A stretch of 64,000 bases of DNA from Chara braunii (Eukaryota > Streptophyta > Charophyceae > Charales > Characeae), in NCBI GenBank assembly GCA_003427395.1, contig BFEA01000220.1, positions 788,404 through 852,403 on the forward strand, given 5' to 3'. Positions 20,787 to 31,353 of the stretch are shown here, piece by piece (within the stretch, counting starts at the first letter, position 1; each line of letters begins with the position of its first letter). Below the pieces are notes generated by a model that was not told where the DNA came from, did no database searches, and saw nothing but the letters and a program-made list of their open reading frames with translations. Position numbers and translations under genes: made by a program.

Positions 20787-21110
20787 GAGAAGTGAAGACT
20801 ACTGGAGGGTGAATACACCTGGCTCCTGGATCTGGACCTGTTTGGCGTAGAGTTTAGCGCTCTCTAAGCAGATTTAGAAATCAGTCTTCACAGGGAATTA
20901 ATTGGCAGGCAGTCTTTGATGCTTGTAGTATCAATGGTTAAGGGACTTTGCGGACTTTAAGAGGCCCTGATAAGTGAAGACTACTGGAGGGCGAACACAC
21001 CTGGCTCCTGGATCTGGACCTGTTTTGGCACTCTCTAAGCAGATTTAGAAATCAGTCCTCACAGGGTATCGATTGGCAGGCAGTCTTTGATGCTTAACCA
21101 CAACTGCGGT
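20787..21110. repeat. ~185-bp tandem duplication
   Basis: AGTGAAGACTACTGGAGGG, CACCTGGCTCCTGGATCTGG, GCAGATTTAGAAATCAGTC and GGCAGGCAGTCTTTGATGCT occur in the same order twice, starting near 20791 and 20976. A shorter echo (CTGCTGAATCTAGATCAATT..., GCGCATTTAGAAAAAA) lies at 21758-21815. Confidence 0.88.
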
Positions 21111-21350
21111 TAACGTGGATTATCATTTATAGTAGCATTGGTTAGGGGATTCTGCAGACGTTAAGATGGTTCAGCCTCCTAATGAGGCAGTGAAACTCCG
21201 GCGAATCAGTCTGTCACAGCCTCTCATTCATTGTCCCCTTCTCCGTCTCGACTCTCCACCTATGGTTCATCGAGCAGTTCTCTATATACCACGGCTTCGC
21301 TAGCTCTCTGCTACGGCTTTTTCCAGTCAAGTTGAATGGCAGTGGTCAGG

Positions 21351-21463
21351 GCTACCTACTTCACCCGACTACAACGTACGGTCATTATAGCTGTATTTGG
21401 GGCAACTTTGAGTCTAGATGCAGCACTAATGACTGTAAGTTGTATTCGGGTGAAGAAGGTAGC
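21351..21463. mobile_element. Foldback MITE family A, copy 2
   Basis: The left arm GCTACCTACTTCACCCGACT and the GGTCATTATAGCTGTATTTG block pair with GACTGTAAGTTGTATTCGGG then TGAAGAAGGTAGC. The left flank (GTTGAATGGCAGTGGTCAGG) matches the sequence beside copy 3 at 23810-23830, so the element has been duplicated with its surroundings. Confidence 0.8.
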
Positions 21464-21671
21464 ACTACGCGGCCATGCCGTGCCTCTTTAGTGCTAGAGG
21501 TATGTCTGCAGTGTATTTTCTGGCTGTGACATACCTTCTCTTTCTTGTTCCCTGGGAATTTTTGTTGGCTTATGATGGAGTGTGAACCTGCAGTGCGTAG
21601 AGTTCTATCTAGTGTGCCTGAGCGATAGTCTGCTTTTGACTTTCGTCATTCTGTCTCGTAAGCGCATTTGG

Positions 21672-21750
21672 AAAAAAAAAAGAAAAAAAGAAAGAAAAAA
21701 AGAAAAAAAGAAAAAAAGAAAAAAAGAAAAAAAGAAAAAAAGAAAAAAAG
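21672..21750. repeat. (GAAAAAAA)n A-rich microsatellite
   Basis: About ten units of G followed by five to seven A. Confidence 0.93.
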
Positions 21751-22144
21751 TGGTCCTGGCTGCTGAATCTAGATCAATTTGGCATAGAGTTCGGCACTCT
21801 CCAAGCGCATTTAGAAAAAAAAAAATAAAAAAAAAAATGCAGTCGTTGTAGGGATTCTGTAAAGGGCTCAGCCTCCTGATACGTAGGTGAACTCCAATGA
21901 AACAGTCTGTCACAACCCCTCGTTTGTGGTCCTCTTCTCCCTCTCTGCCTATGGTTCAACGCACAATTCTCTATGACGATATGGGGCTCACCACACCACT
22001 GTCGAAAGCCAAAAAAAAAAGACGGCTGTCAGAATAAATTTGAAAGCCTCCCTTCGACAGTTTGCCCCCCTTCGGCCACACATAGAATGGACGAACTTGT
22101 GAATGCAAGATGGAAAAAGACGAACGCCCCTGTTACATGCTGCG

Positions 22145-22345
22145 CCTGAAAACGAGGGCCATTTTCAGGCCCTGGGTCGTTTCAGCCTGAAAGCCTGAAA
22201 ACAAGGGCCTACAGGCCGTGTGTCGTTTCAGCCTGAAAGCCTGAAAACAAGGGCCTACAGGCCCTGTGTCGTTTCAGCCTAAAACAGGGCCCTCCAGGCC
22301 CTGAGTCTTTTCAGCCTGAAACGGAGGCCCATTTTCAGGCCCTCA
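22145..22345. repeat. GCCTGAAA / GGCCCT tandem repeats inside the TIR element
   Basis: About four units of ~55 bp share GTTTCAGCCTGAAAGCCTGA and AAACAAGGGCCTACAGGCC. The units contain self-complementary pieces (TTTCAGGC/GCCTGAAA). Confidence 0.85.
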
Positions 22346-22493
22346 TAAGATCGACCTGCCCTGAAACTTAGGCACCAGACTAGGGTTTTAGCACATGCCA
22401 TTTTGGGCCTGTTTTCAAGACAACCTTGGTTTGAGCTTCAACACCAGGGTCTGGCACGTTTTGGCATTGGCAAGAGCTGCCTCCTGGACGGGC

Positions 22494-22508
22494 CAGCACT
22501 ATATAAGA
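22494..22508 (+). promoter_or_regulatory. TATA-box-like motif inside the TIR element
   Basis: GCACTATATAAGACT fits a plant TATA box. About 30 bp downstream is GCAGGCTGCAGGTAGTT. No ORF with domain support follows, so if it drives transcription the product may be noncoding or a captured 5' gene end. Confidence 0.35.
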
Positions 22509-22807
22509 CTGGCCCGCCCTGCAGGCTGCAGGTAGTTCATAGGGACTTCCCAGGCACTTCACGTGCAGTTCAGGAGGCAGGAGGTAGTCTTCAGGATTCG
22601 GCAGCAGCACTCTGGAGGAGCGCTGCAGTAGTAGTAGTAGCGTTAGCAGTAGTCTTCAGCGCTGGACGTTATTAGGAGCTAGAGTAGCACTGGAGAGAGA
22701 GAGAGATTGCGCGGAGGCCAGGAAGACTTACCTGCAGTGCCATAACTCCAGCTCGTCGTCGAGGTACCTGTAGCACAGCGCCATCTTCACAGGTTAGTAC
22801 CTGGCAC

Positions 22808-22871
<64 letters not shown>

Positions 22872-23671
22872 CTTCTTCCTCTTCTTAGTCCACCATCTCC
22901 CCCTCACCCTCTCGCTACCTGACTTCACTGCATCAACAGACTACGAGAGAGGGATTGGTGACATTTGGATCCAGACTCGACATTGGGCTTCAGACATTTG
23001 ACGAGGGATTATCTGGGATCCAGACTCGGCATTGGGCATCAGACATTTGACGAGGGATTATCTGGGACTTGTACCGAAGACTTGGTGTTGACGACATTCC
23101 CCTCTTCCCCCTCTTCTTCGTCTGATCCCCTCCTCTTCGTCTGTGTATGGTCTGGACCTGGCGCATTCTTCCTGTGTGTAGTGCCAGGCCCCTTCACACC
23201 TTGTGATGAGGATGCTGTATGTTTGGTCTGCATTGCGACATTGATTGGGCTAGTAATTGGTATTCTAGGCTTTTTCTGGCATTCGGCTGCGCTGTCTTGT
23301 ACTACGTGAGAGAGGTCAGTCCCGGTCAGGTCAGGGCTTCTATCTAAGTCTTCCACTGCGCTACAAGGTGCCATTTTGTATGTATCAGGATGTACATTGC
23401 TTGTTGAGATTCCACTAACAGCGCATTGTCCATTCAGTCCTTTTTATCACCGATGGCGCAGCCGAGGGACCGTTGAAAGCGTCTTGGAGCAGCAGGCTGG
23501 GTGGGGGATTCAATCAACAACTTTCGACACGAGGGGAGGTGTCGAGAAACATTCTCTGACAACTTGAGAATTTTCTGCTCGTCTCCAATTTTGATCGGCT
23601 GTGGCCAAGAGAAACTATCGGAAATCGAGTTTTCGACAGTGGTGTGGCGAGCCCCTATGTATCACAACTTC

Positions 23672-23784
23672 ACTACGGTCTTCACCGGAATAGAACGCCT
23701 GGTCATTATAGCTGTATTTGGCACAACTTTTGGGGCAGATGCAGCGATAATGACCGGGCGTTCTATTCGGGTGAAGACGGTAGC
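23672..23784. mobile_element. Foldback MITE family A, copy 3
   Basis: ACTACGGTCTTCACCGGAAT..AGAACG.CTGGTCATTATAGC pairs with its reverse complement ending CGTTCTATTCGGGTGAAGAC then GGTAGC. It starts 14 bp beyond the TAT duplication of the 1.67-kb element. Confidence 0.85.
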
Positions 23785-23910
23785 TCCATACAGGGTTTTC
23801 CTGGTCCGGTTGAATGGCAGTGGTTGAGGCCGTTGCTATGGTGAAGACGGTAGCTCCATACAGGGTTTTCCTGGTCCGGTTGAATGGCAGTGGTTGAGGC
23901 CGTTGCTATG
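23771..23910. repeat. Perfect 70-bp direct duplication
   Basis: GTGAAGACGGTAGCTCCATA and the next 50 bases are repeated without a mismatch (23771-23840 and 23841-23910). The first copy includes the right arm tip of the foldback element, so the duplication followed its insertion. Confidence 0.98.
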
Positions 23911-24408
23911 TGGCTATGTCGTGCCTCTAGTGCCAGCGGCCGGCGTGTTTGGAGTGTAACAACCATCCTTATCCTTCCTTAACACTCTTAAAGCGTGTAA
24001 AGGGTCTCGCGTGACGCTCCCACGGAGACCCGCTTGCCAGTGTTGGGAAAGGCGACGGGGCAAGCGGTGGGCCCACGGGACACCTGTGTCCTTTTTTTAT
24101 CTTTTTTTGTCGTTTTGTGGGCTCGCTCACGTCGTTTCGTTTCGGACTTAGGGCCTCTCTGCACTACTCACAAGACTGAATCTACCGCTGGAGTACGGAG
24201 AAATACGTTGCTTATCATTTTTTGTCGTTTTGTGGGCCCGCTCGTGTCGTTTCGTTTTGGACTTAGGGCCTTGCTGCACTGCCCACGAAACTGAATCTAC
24301 AGCTAGAGTACGGAGAAATACCTTGCTTATCTTTTTTGTCGTTCTGTGGGCCAGCTCGCGTCGTTTCGTTTTGGACTTAGGGCCTCGCTGCACTACTCAC
24401 GAGACTGA

Positions 24409-24929
24409 GGGGCTCGCCACACAGGCTTTCAAAACGCACGAAATTGAGGCCATGTCTTCGCCACACAGCCTTTCGAAACCAGTTCTTTCGAAAAAGTTTC
24501 GAAAGGTGTCAGATAGGCCGGCGTCGAAAGTCATTCCGAAGAGGAGAGATCCGCCCGCCTGTCACGACCATTTCCTCGAAAGACCTCGAGTGGTCTTGTG
24601 AGAACGCCTACTCGAAACGGTCGATCCGTCGGCAAAAGCAAAAAAAAAAAAAGGGCTATTCCAAGGGCCTGGCTCCACTACTCTCGACATGCACAAACGA
24701 CAAAAAATATGGTTAAGTATCTTTCCATGTTCTAGGCAAAATTCAGACTCTCGTTTTACACACGTAGTGAGCGGTGGAGCCAGGCCCCAATGTGCATATA
24801 TCGAAAGGCCTGGGTGTTTCGAAAGTCTGTGCGGCGAGGGGGGGGTTTCCTTTCCACGAGCAGACTTCCGAAAAAAGTCTGACACCTTTCAAAAAATGCC
24901 TTCGTTCGAAAGCCTGTGTGGCGAGCCCC
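24409..24929. mobile_element. 521-bp TIR element, TGA target duplication
   Basis: The left end GGGGCTCGCCACACAGGCTT then TC; the right end is its exact reverse complement over 22 bp. TGA at 24406-24408 is repeated at 24930-24932. Because it sits in a tandem array, neighbouring units show the empty site (GAAACTGAATCTACAGC), confirming the boundaries. The ends are the same type as the 1.67-kb element. No transposase. A second TIR element (24665-24787) is nested inside. Confidence 0.92.
24665..24787. mobile_element. Nested 123-bp TIR element, CAA target duplication
   Basis: GGGCCTGGCTCCACTACTC at the left is matched by the reverse complement at the right (GTAGTGAGCGGTGGAGCCAG then GCCC). CAA flanks it on both sides (24662-24664, 24788-24790). 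The interior has TGCACAAACGACAAAAAATA and TCCATGTTCTAGG, shared with 8428-8520. Confidence 0.9.
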
Positions 24930-25130
24930 TGAATCTACAGCTAGAGTGCAGAGAAATGCATTGCCATCTTTTGTCTTTTGCGCACGCGCAGTTGTTTTTC
25001 TGCGTCGTGGAAGGGCGGTGGGGACGAACGGGATGCGTCAGAGCGGGTGCGGGGAGGTGGGGACCAGGGCAGTGGACGGGGGGACGGGCAACGCGAGGAG
25101 CAAAAGAGGGACCAGCGGGGGCAGGAACGG

Positions 25131-25138
<8 letters not shown>

Positions 25139-25188
<50 letters not shown>
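25139..25188. repeat. (GA)n microsatellite
   Basis: A GA tract preceded by G/A-rich sequence. Confidence 0.96.
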
Positions 25189-25190
<2 letters not shown>

Positions 25191-25269
25191 CATTGGTGCG
25201 GAATTGCAATTTTTTTTTTTTCCCCTCCTCTTGGTCCCCGCCACAGTCACAGCGGCCAGACGTCTTGTT

Positions 25270-25545
25270 TCATTAAAATGTACATTGTATGTTTTTTGAA
25301 AGAGATTGAAAGCTACTAATTTGGCCCCAACAAGGTCACCGTTTTAGCTCTTGAGGGTCTGGCATTCTGAAAATGCTAGATCCCCTTGGATGTATCTGGA
25401 CTAGACGAAGCCAAGATACATCCAAAGGGTCGGCGTTTAGAGAACGCCGGATCTTTAAGAGCTGAACAGGCAACATTTTTAGGGCCAAATAAGTAGGTTT
25501 CAGTTTTGATCCAAAAATTTGAAATGTCAATTTTAACCAAATGGT
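25270..25545. mobile_element. ~275-bp imperfect palindrome (foldback element)
   Basis: The two halves are reverse complements over more than 120 bp. Left arm blocks are GAAAGCTACTAATTTGGCCC, GTTTTAGCTCTTGAGGGTC, GGCATTCTGAAAATGCTAGA and CCTTGGATGTATCTGG. The reverse complement of the right arm has GAAACCTACTTATTTGGCCC, GTTCAGCTCTTAAAGATC, GGCGTTCTCTAAACGCCGAC and CTTTGGATGTATCTTGG. Each arm also holds a small hairpin at the matching place (GGCATT..AATGCT, GGCGTT..AACGCC). The ends fade gradually and no target duplication was found. Confidence 0.75.
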
Positions 25546-25789
25546 GAATCTGTGTTTTCTGGATGTGATAGACCTTTCTTGTTTTGTGGGGAGTTTGCTG
25601 GCTTATGATGGGGTGTAAACCTGCCATTTGTACAATTTTTGTTTTTCCCGTCTGGTGAGTGATAGTCTGCATTTGCTTTCGTCATTCTTTTGCCTTAGAG
25701 AGAGAACAAGCGGGGCCGCTGTGGGTATGGCCACTCCACCCGTCTTCCCGCCCCCCATCCACTGCCAGATCTCTCTCAAAAAAATGCCC

Positions 25790-26275
25790 AGAGCACAAAT
25801 GACCCAGCCTGCGAGTCCTCATCCACCTCCTCATCCACCTCCTCCTCCTCCTCCTCCAGCCGCCTTCTCCAGCCGTCCTCCTCCTGCCACCCCATGCTCT
25901 GACCTCAAGTTCTGCTTCCTGCTCACCTCCTTCGCCCCGCCCACTTCCTCCTCCTCTGTTATATACTCCCCCTTCTCCAACTTCTCCTTTGCCACCACAT
26001 CCTGCTCCTCCTGCTAGCATCCCGCCCCCTTCTCCTCCCTCTTCTCCTCCTCTCGAACACCATCTCTTCTCGCTTCTCTTCCACTCGTTGTCGCAAGGGA
26101 GGAGCACGAGGAGGAGGGACGGGACGCTCAGTGGAGATGGGGCGGGAGGCTGGTCATCCTGCTCATCGTTCTCCGTCGCCTCCTCTTCCCAGCCTGCCTC
26201 CTCCTGCTCGTCATCCAGTGGTCATCCTCCCCCTCCTTGCTCAGCTTCTCCTGCCTCTTCCTACTGAGGCCCCCC
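25790..26275 (+). other. CCT-rich low-complexity block
   Basis: CCTCCT repeats give proline/serine-rich frames on one strand and glycine/arginine-rich frames on the other. Two overlapping plus-strand frames (25628-26017, 25989-26267) are open, but neither has a complex domain. A proline-rich protein exon is possible but not shown. Confidence 0.35.
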
Positions 26276-26288
26276 AATCTCCTCCTCC

Positions 26289-26702
26289 TGTGACGCGCAA
26301 CCTCACGCCCTGTGCTATCTTCCATTCGGAGTGTTTTTGATTGCGGAAAGGGGCCCTGGATAGATAGCAAGATGGGGTGTGCCACGGATTTTTGGAAATT
26401 GAGTGCGGGGACACGGACATAACCGAAATCCCCCGTGTTGGTCCGACTTAGTAAGAGGAGAGGGTCCGTCACTACGTGGATGTCTAGGGAGAAAAGGGCG
26501 CACGCGGGACGTTCAACGCGGCGAAATTCAATCCAATGTGACGCGCTAACCTCACACACTGTGCTGTCTTTTGTTCGGAGTGCTAGATGTGCGGAAAGAG
26601 GCCCAGAAAAACAGCAAGATGGGGTGTGCCAAGGATTTTTGGAAATTGAGTGTGGGGACACAGACGGAACTAAGATCCCCCGTGTTGGTCCGATGAAGTA
26701 AG
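26289..26702. repeat. ~248-bp tandem duplication
   Basis: Two copies start TGTGACGCGC at 26289 and 26537. Shared blocks are AGCAAGATGGGGTGTGCCA, GGATTTTTGGAAATTGAGTG, GGGGACAC.GAC and TCCCCCGTGTTGGTCCGA. They differ by scattered substitutions. Confidence 0.92.
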
Positions 26703-27387
26703 TCGATCATTTTTCGAGCAACGCAAAATGCGCGCGGAAGTTTGGCGCGAGAAGAGAGAGAAATACAAATTCAATCCAGAAAATATTGTCGGACTTCCCA
26801 CCTGGCTACGGCCCGTCGTTTAGAACAGAAAGGCTTCAGCACGCTTCGCGTGTCTCGTTTCCGTATTAAGTCCCGTCGTCGTTCACTGACCAGTTCGGAA
26901 TCCGACGTGTATGGTCTTAGTCGCGTGGCTCTATCTCTATGTTCATCTTCACTCCGCACACGGTAGTGGAAACCCCTCGTTTTGTAGCGCTCAAAGCGCT
27001 GGCATTCGGTGCATAGAGTGCGCGGCCAGTGGGGTTTTACTGCCGTCCACGGGATGACTATCAACTCGTTGAATGGCAACAATATCGAGTAGGGTGGAAA
27101 GTGTGTATCGATAATAACAAAACCAGCCTCTACGAACCCTGAACAACGGTTTTACGGAGGAAAGTAATATTGCCCGCCGATTCGTGCGACGGCTTCTCGT
27201 ACGTCCCACTCACATACACGTGTCCCTTCCTCATTGTAAGGAAAAGATCGTGTTGATACGGGAGATACGGGAGGCTGACGCCCGATCGAAGGGTGTTTGT
27301 CAGTCCACATGTCAATCAATTGCAAAAATCCCGAGACGTCATCAAGAAAAGAAAACACTCGCGCCACCACCAATCACTTCTTTTCAA

Positions 27388-27454
<67 letters not shown>

Positions 27455-29400
27455 AAAACACTCATCAGCTTGATCAGGCATGTAACTAAGGGACCGACCC
27501 GCGACTCAGGTTTAGTAAGCCAACACGGCGTTGATCCAGGGCGCCTTGTTTCCCGAGGCCGCCTGGTGGCTCGGTTGCTGATGTTGTGCAACATAAGGCA
27601 GATGGCATGCGCAGGGCTTTCAGAACTACAGATCTAAACACTCTTGCATTCTCGAACAAAATCCTGCTAGGGGCTGCGTCTAGTCAACACGAAAAGACGC
27701 GCATCTTCATACATACATTCACTGTGGAAGGTGCGAAAATGACAGGGGTATACGAGTCAGAAATCAACCGAGGGAATTGTACACACGCATCCACCGTTCA
27801 CAAGACAAGAGAATCAATTCCTTGACATATGGGGATTACCCAGGAAACTAATGGGAAAGAAGTTTTTTCACACCGGAAAGCACACAGATTCATTCCCATC
27901 CAAGGGGGAGACAAACACCGAGACACATCATCATTCAAAGATAGAAGAGAGAGAGGGAGATGAGGGAGGAAAGTCGAGATAGGAGATGACAAGATCCGAA
28001 AGGAGGAAGTTCGACATTGCCACCGTGCATTCACGCTAGAGATAAAGATCCGCAACAACAAAGGCGCATTTGCCGTTAATTCCAATATGGCCCCGGGCCA
28101 ATCACCCACTCAACTCCAATCATAGATCCTCATACCCGCACCGACGATCCCGACCGTCGCGTGCAAACTCCCACCACTGCGATCGTCACCCCGCTGACGT
28201 AAACTCGACGCGGTTCGCCCAGATCCCACAGTCCGTCGTGGCAATCAAGCGCGCAACCGGCCAGCCTATCGACAGCCCGACAGGATTTTCCGACTCGCAT
28301 CAAACACTCTGCCTAGCCACTGCTTCCCGGAAGTTGGCTCAGGAGTCGAAAACGTAAGAGAGATTTGCGGGCGCGTTTGCGGAATTTATAGTGGCGAGGA
28401 AGGAGACAAGGGAGAGAGAATGTAGGGGGAAAGTCGAAGTGTAAGAAGAGAAGCAGGAGGAGAAGACTTGAAGAGAAGCGCGCTATAGAAGCCATGTTGA
28501 TCCTTCGGAACTCGGCGATTGGCCAATCAGACTCGTCGCGCAATAGGCAGATCCTACCGTACCACGCGTCTGATTGGTGGGCGAAAGTGATCGAAGGATC
28601 GACCGGACATCGCAAGCTTTGCTCGAAGGGCGAGAAAAAAAAAGGCGCGAGAAGTAGCGCAAGACGGGTCCAAGATTCAGACGATCAAGAAGGGGAAATG
28701 GGCGCGCAAAGAGTAGAGCGGGAAAGAGAGAGAGAGAGGGAGAAAAACAGTTACGAGGAGAAAGGAAGAGGAGGGGGAAGAAAAAAGGAGCACGGGAGAG
28801 AGCGATGCGGGGGACAGAGAGGAGAAAGCTTTGCATGCCTGTCGCGCGCATCGGTCCGGCACCGCACGTGGCAGCGCGGGACACTCTCGACCGCGTAACG
28901 CAGGAGTTGAACCAACCTTGCTGCGAACACACAAAAGGAGCTTCCTTAGGTCGCTTCGACCGAGTGCGCCAACCATACCTCTTGCGAGCCCCTACGACAG
29001 GATAGGGCCTACGTGAGGCACAACTTACCTCCACCTTACGGGAGCTGTCACCTCCCTTCGGTAAGCGTATCCCCGTCGAGATACCAGTCCACAGTACGAA
29101 AGCTACTCGGTTGCAATCGCAGAGGTGGACCAGCCGAGGACGTTTCTCGTTCGTTGTAGCATAGGGGGGGTACGCGCGGTAATACACCGATCGGACCTGC
29201 ACGCTAACCGACATCTTGGGGGGCTGAAGTCCCAAGCCCGACTCGTCGTCAGTCAACTAGGACGCATCCCACACACCACGTGCACACCACTTTACGAACA
29301 CAAAAATAAAACACACGCACACACACATACAAAACGACACAACGCAAGCAATGCGACAACGCTCCTAGCCCCTCGGTAGCCAACCCATAACTTTCCGATG
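26703..29400. other. Intergenic; no gene supported
   Basis: It holds the (GA)n tract at 27393-27450 and a purine-rich stretch at 28620-28810. A minus-strand open frame of 257 codons (28483-29256) turns to Leu/Ser/Phe-rich simple sequence over the purine block and has no recognisable domain; I do not call it. Confidence 0.45.
27393..27450. repeat. (GA)n microsatellite
   Basis: An uninterrupted GA tract. Confidence 0.96.
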
Positions 29401-29434
29401 CGGAAATCGGATAGGCGTCGCGCGCGAGACTTAG

Positions 29435-29441
29435 TATAAAA
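29435..29441 (+). promoter_or_regulatory. TATA-box-like motif at the start of the hairpin-rich region
   Basis: GAGACTTAGTATAAAACCGT. A C/A-rich stretch with possible start sites follows about 30 bp on. It is the only clean TATA-like motif at the left border of the hairpin-rich 9 kb, but a promoter is only inferred. Confidence 0.3.
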
Positions 29442-30754
29442 CCGTGCGGACGCAGGGCCTACTCATATCGACTCGCAATACAGGCGTACGCAAGTAGTCG
29501 TAATGATGGCGTACCTTGTAGTACCCATATTCACGCGGCCCTCGTTAAGCTCGAGGGTTGCATTCGACACTCGAGTGTCGGCTGACACGCGCCTTGAGGG
29601 TTAATCTCTCGACGCTGGACAATCGCCATGCGCGGTTGAAAACCGCACCCTCTTCTGCACCCTGTGCAGAGGGGTTGAGTAGACAACTTTAAGTTGTCGT
29701 GGCGGTCAGACATCAAGGGGTTTGACTTTGACGGCTGCCACGGACCATAACGTCCAACCATAAAAACTCTAAAAAGCAAACGAATAGGCCGAGGATCCCC
29801 CTTTGTTCCAACCGGGGCCATGATCTCTGGGGTACCCTCCCTCTCCTCGGGCGATGCCCACGGCCTACGATAGTCTCAAGCGTTTGCGTCTACGTGCGAG
29901 CCTCATAATCCCATAATTTTTAGACGTTGGGGCGGCGAAGCATTGCACGCAGGAGTTTTACATAAGGCCGTGCGGTTGCTGGCCAGTCCCATACCAACCA
30001 ACGATACCAGTCATATGTGGTAATCGCGGCCCTGGCCTCGCGAATCCCCACAGTAAATACACCCAAGCATACACACATAGGGGAGATACAGTTGTGACGA
30101 TCACTGCTCACAGGCACTGTGGGACTTCTTACAGCCATAAGTACATATATGAGACCGCAGGCAACCCCAAATCCAAATCCGAGCCACAAGGCCTACCTGC
30201 AATCACATCAAAGAATCGAGCAGCAAACCACACACTACACGGAGTCAACTCCAACCAATCTCCACATTCATACCCCTTGCTTTAGCCATGCAAGCCCCAA
30301 TCTCTCGCCCAATCAACCATAATAAAATACTCAGTACCTTTGTTAAATGACCATTCAATAAAAGTCCGGGTAAAACCCTCAACAAACAATAAAGTCACCA
30401 AGGCTAAAGCCTTTTAGGTTGGGTGTGAAGAGTGAGTTGGAATTGAGTCGTAGACCGACGAATCAGCAACCGACCTGTTATCAGTGATAACAGAAAATGA
30501 TCCTCGTAGGATCAAACTGAATCTAGTCCAAGTCCTGAATCAAACGGTCAAGTGGACCTGTAACACAAGACAGACCAATCCCCAGACTAACCTATAAGTC
30601 CATGGAGAAAAGAACTGCAAAACACATTCTCACTCAAGACTATCTGCCAACCAGGTTTAAGTCTACCTCTAAGCCAGTGCCCAAAGCAAAGGTAGATTAA
30701 CGGCAGGATCTCCCCTATTCAGGGTGGATTGCCAGAATCGCTACCTGTCAAAAT

Positions 30755-31105
30755 ATAATCTAACTCTTCTAAATCCGAAAAATTTCGGCAGCGTTTCCCG
30801 TAGGAAAAGTGTCTTTTCAGAATTTATATCGGCCCGAATACAAAAACAGAAATAGTCTTTAACTTTCCAAAGTCCAATTTTATCTAACTCCCTGAATTAG
30901 CAAAAATTTTGGCAGCACTCCCTTTAGAAAATGAGACTTTCCATATTTTTACTAGGTCATGTATAAACTTTAGACAAGTTGAACTTTGACAAGTCAAAAT
31001 TTGACTAACTCCTTGGATTCGCAGAAATTTTGGCAGCGCTTTCCGTAGAGAAAGTAGCTTACCATAATTTATACGAAGCCAAGTACAATAAAATATCCCA
31101 TAAAA
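30755..31105. repeat. ~122-bp tandem repeat, three diverged units
   Basis: CTAACTC begins units near 30759, 30884 and 31005. Each has AAATTTYGGCAGC.. followed by TTTCCCGTAG-like and GAAA.TG..CTTTCCATA-like blocks. A TTGAACTTTGACAAGTCAAA inverted stretch lies between units two and three. Confidence 0.8.
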
Positions 31106-31353
31106 TGCAAGAATCGATCTAAGTAAGAAAAACTTAGTCCAGAAAATGCAGGAATCGACGTAACTCTTACCGCTCTAGCACGAGGCGAGCCTCTAAAGAA
31201 ACTACCTGTCAATCTGACACTCAACCCAAGTAGTAGCCTCACTCAGCCTCATGCAGGCCAACCCAATGTAAGTACTCTCGCCACCCCAAGTCAACTTTGC
31301 AAACAATAGTTCGTAATCTCTCGATGCTTTACGACCTTATACCCAGCTTACAT

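Larger units (their letters stand above)
21983..23655. mobile_element. 1.67-kb TIR element, TAT target duplication
   Basis: The left end is GGGGCTCACCACACCACTGT then CGAAA; the right end is the exact reverse complement with one A/G difference. TAT flanks both ends (21980-21982 and 23656-23658). TIRs beginning GGGG with 3-bp duplications recall PIF/Harbinger- or CACTA-like elements, but the family is an inference. Inside: a repeat-rich block (22145-22345), a TATA-like CACTATATAAGAC (about 22495), (GA)n at 22814-22866, a ~48-bp duplication (22969-23066) and a tRNA-like stretch near 23452-23520. I see no transposase, so it is non-autonomous. Confidence 0.85.
24099..24984. repeat. ~115-bp tandem array, interrupted by a TIR element
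   Basis: Units begin TTTTTTGTCGTTTTGTGGGC near 24099, 24218 and 24331 and carry GTCGTTTCGTTTTGGACTTA, GGGCCT.GCTGCACT and GAATCTACAGCTAGAGTACG. The third unit stops at 24408 and resumes at 24930 (TGAATCTACAGCTAGAGTGC), on the other side of the inserted element. Confidence 0.92.

Noticed and set aside
28483-29256. 257-codon minus-strand frame
   Set aside because: Partly simple sequence, no domain, and codons across the purine block encode Leu/Ser/Phe runs.
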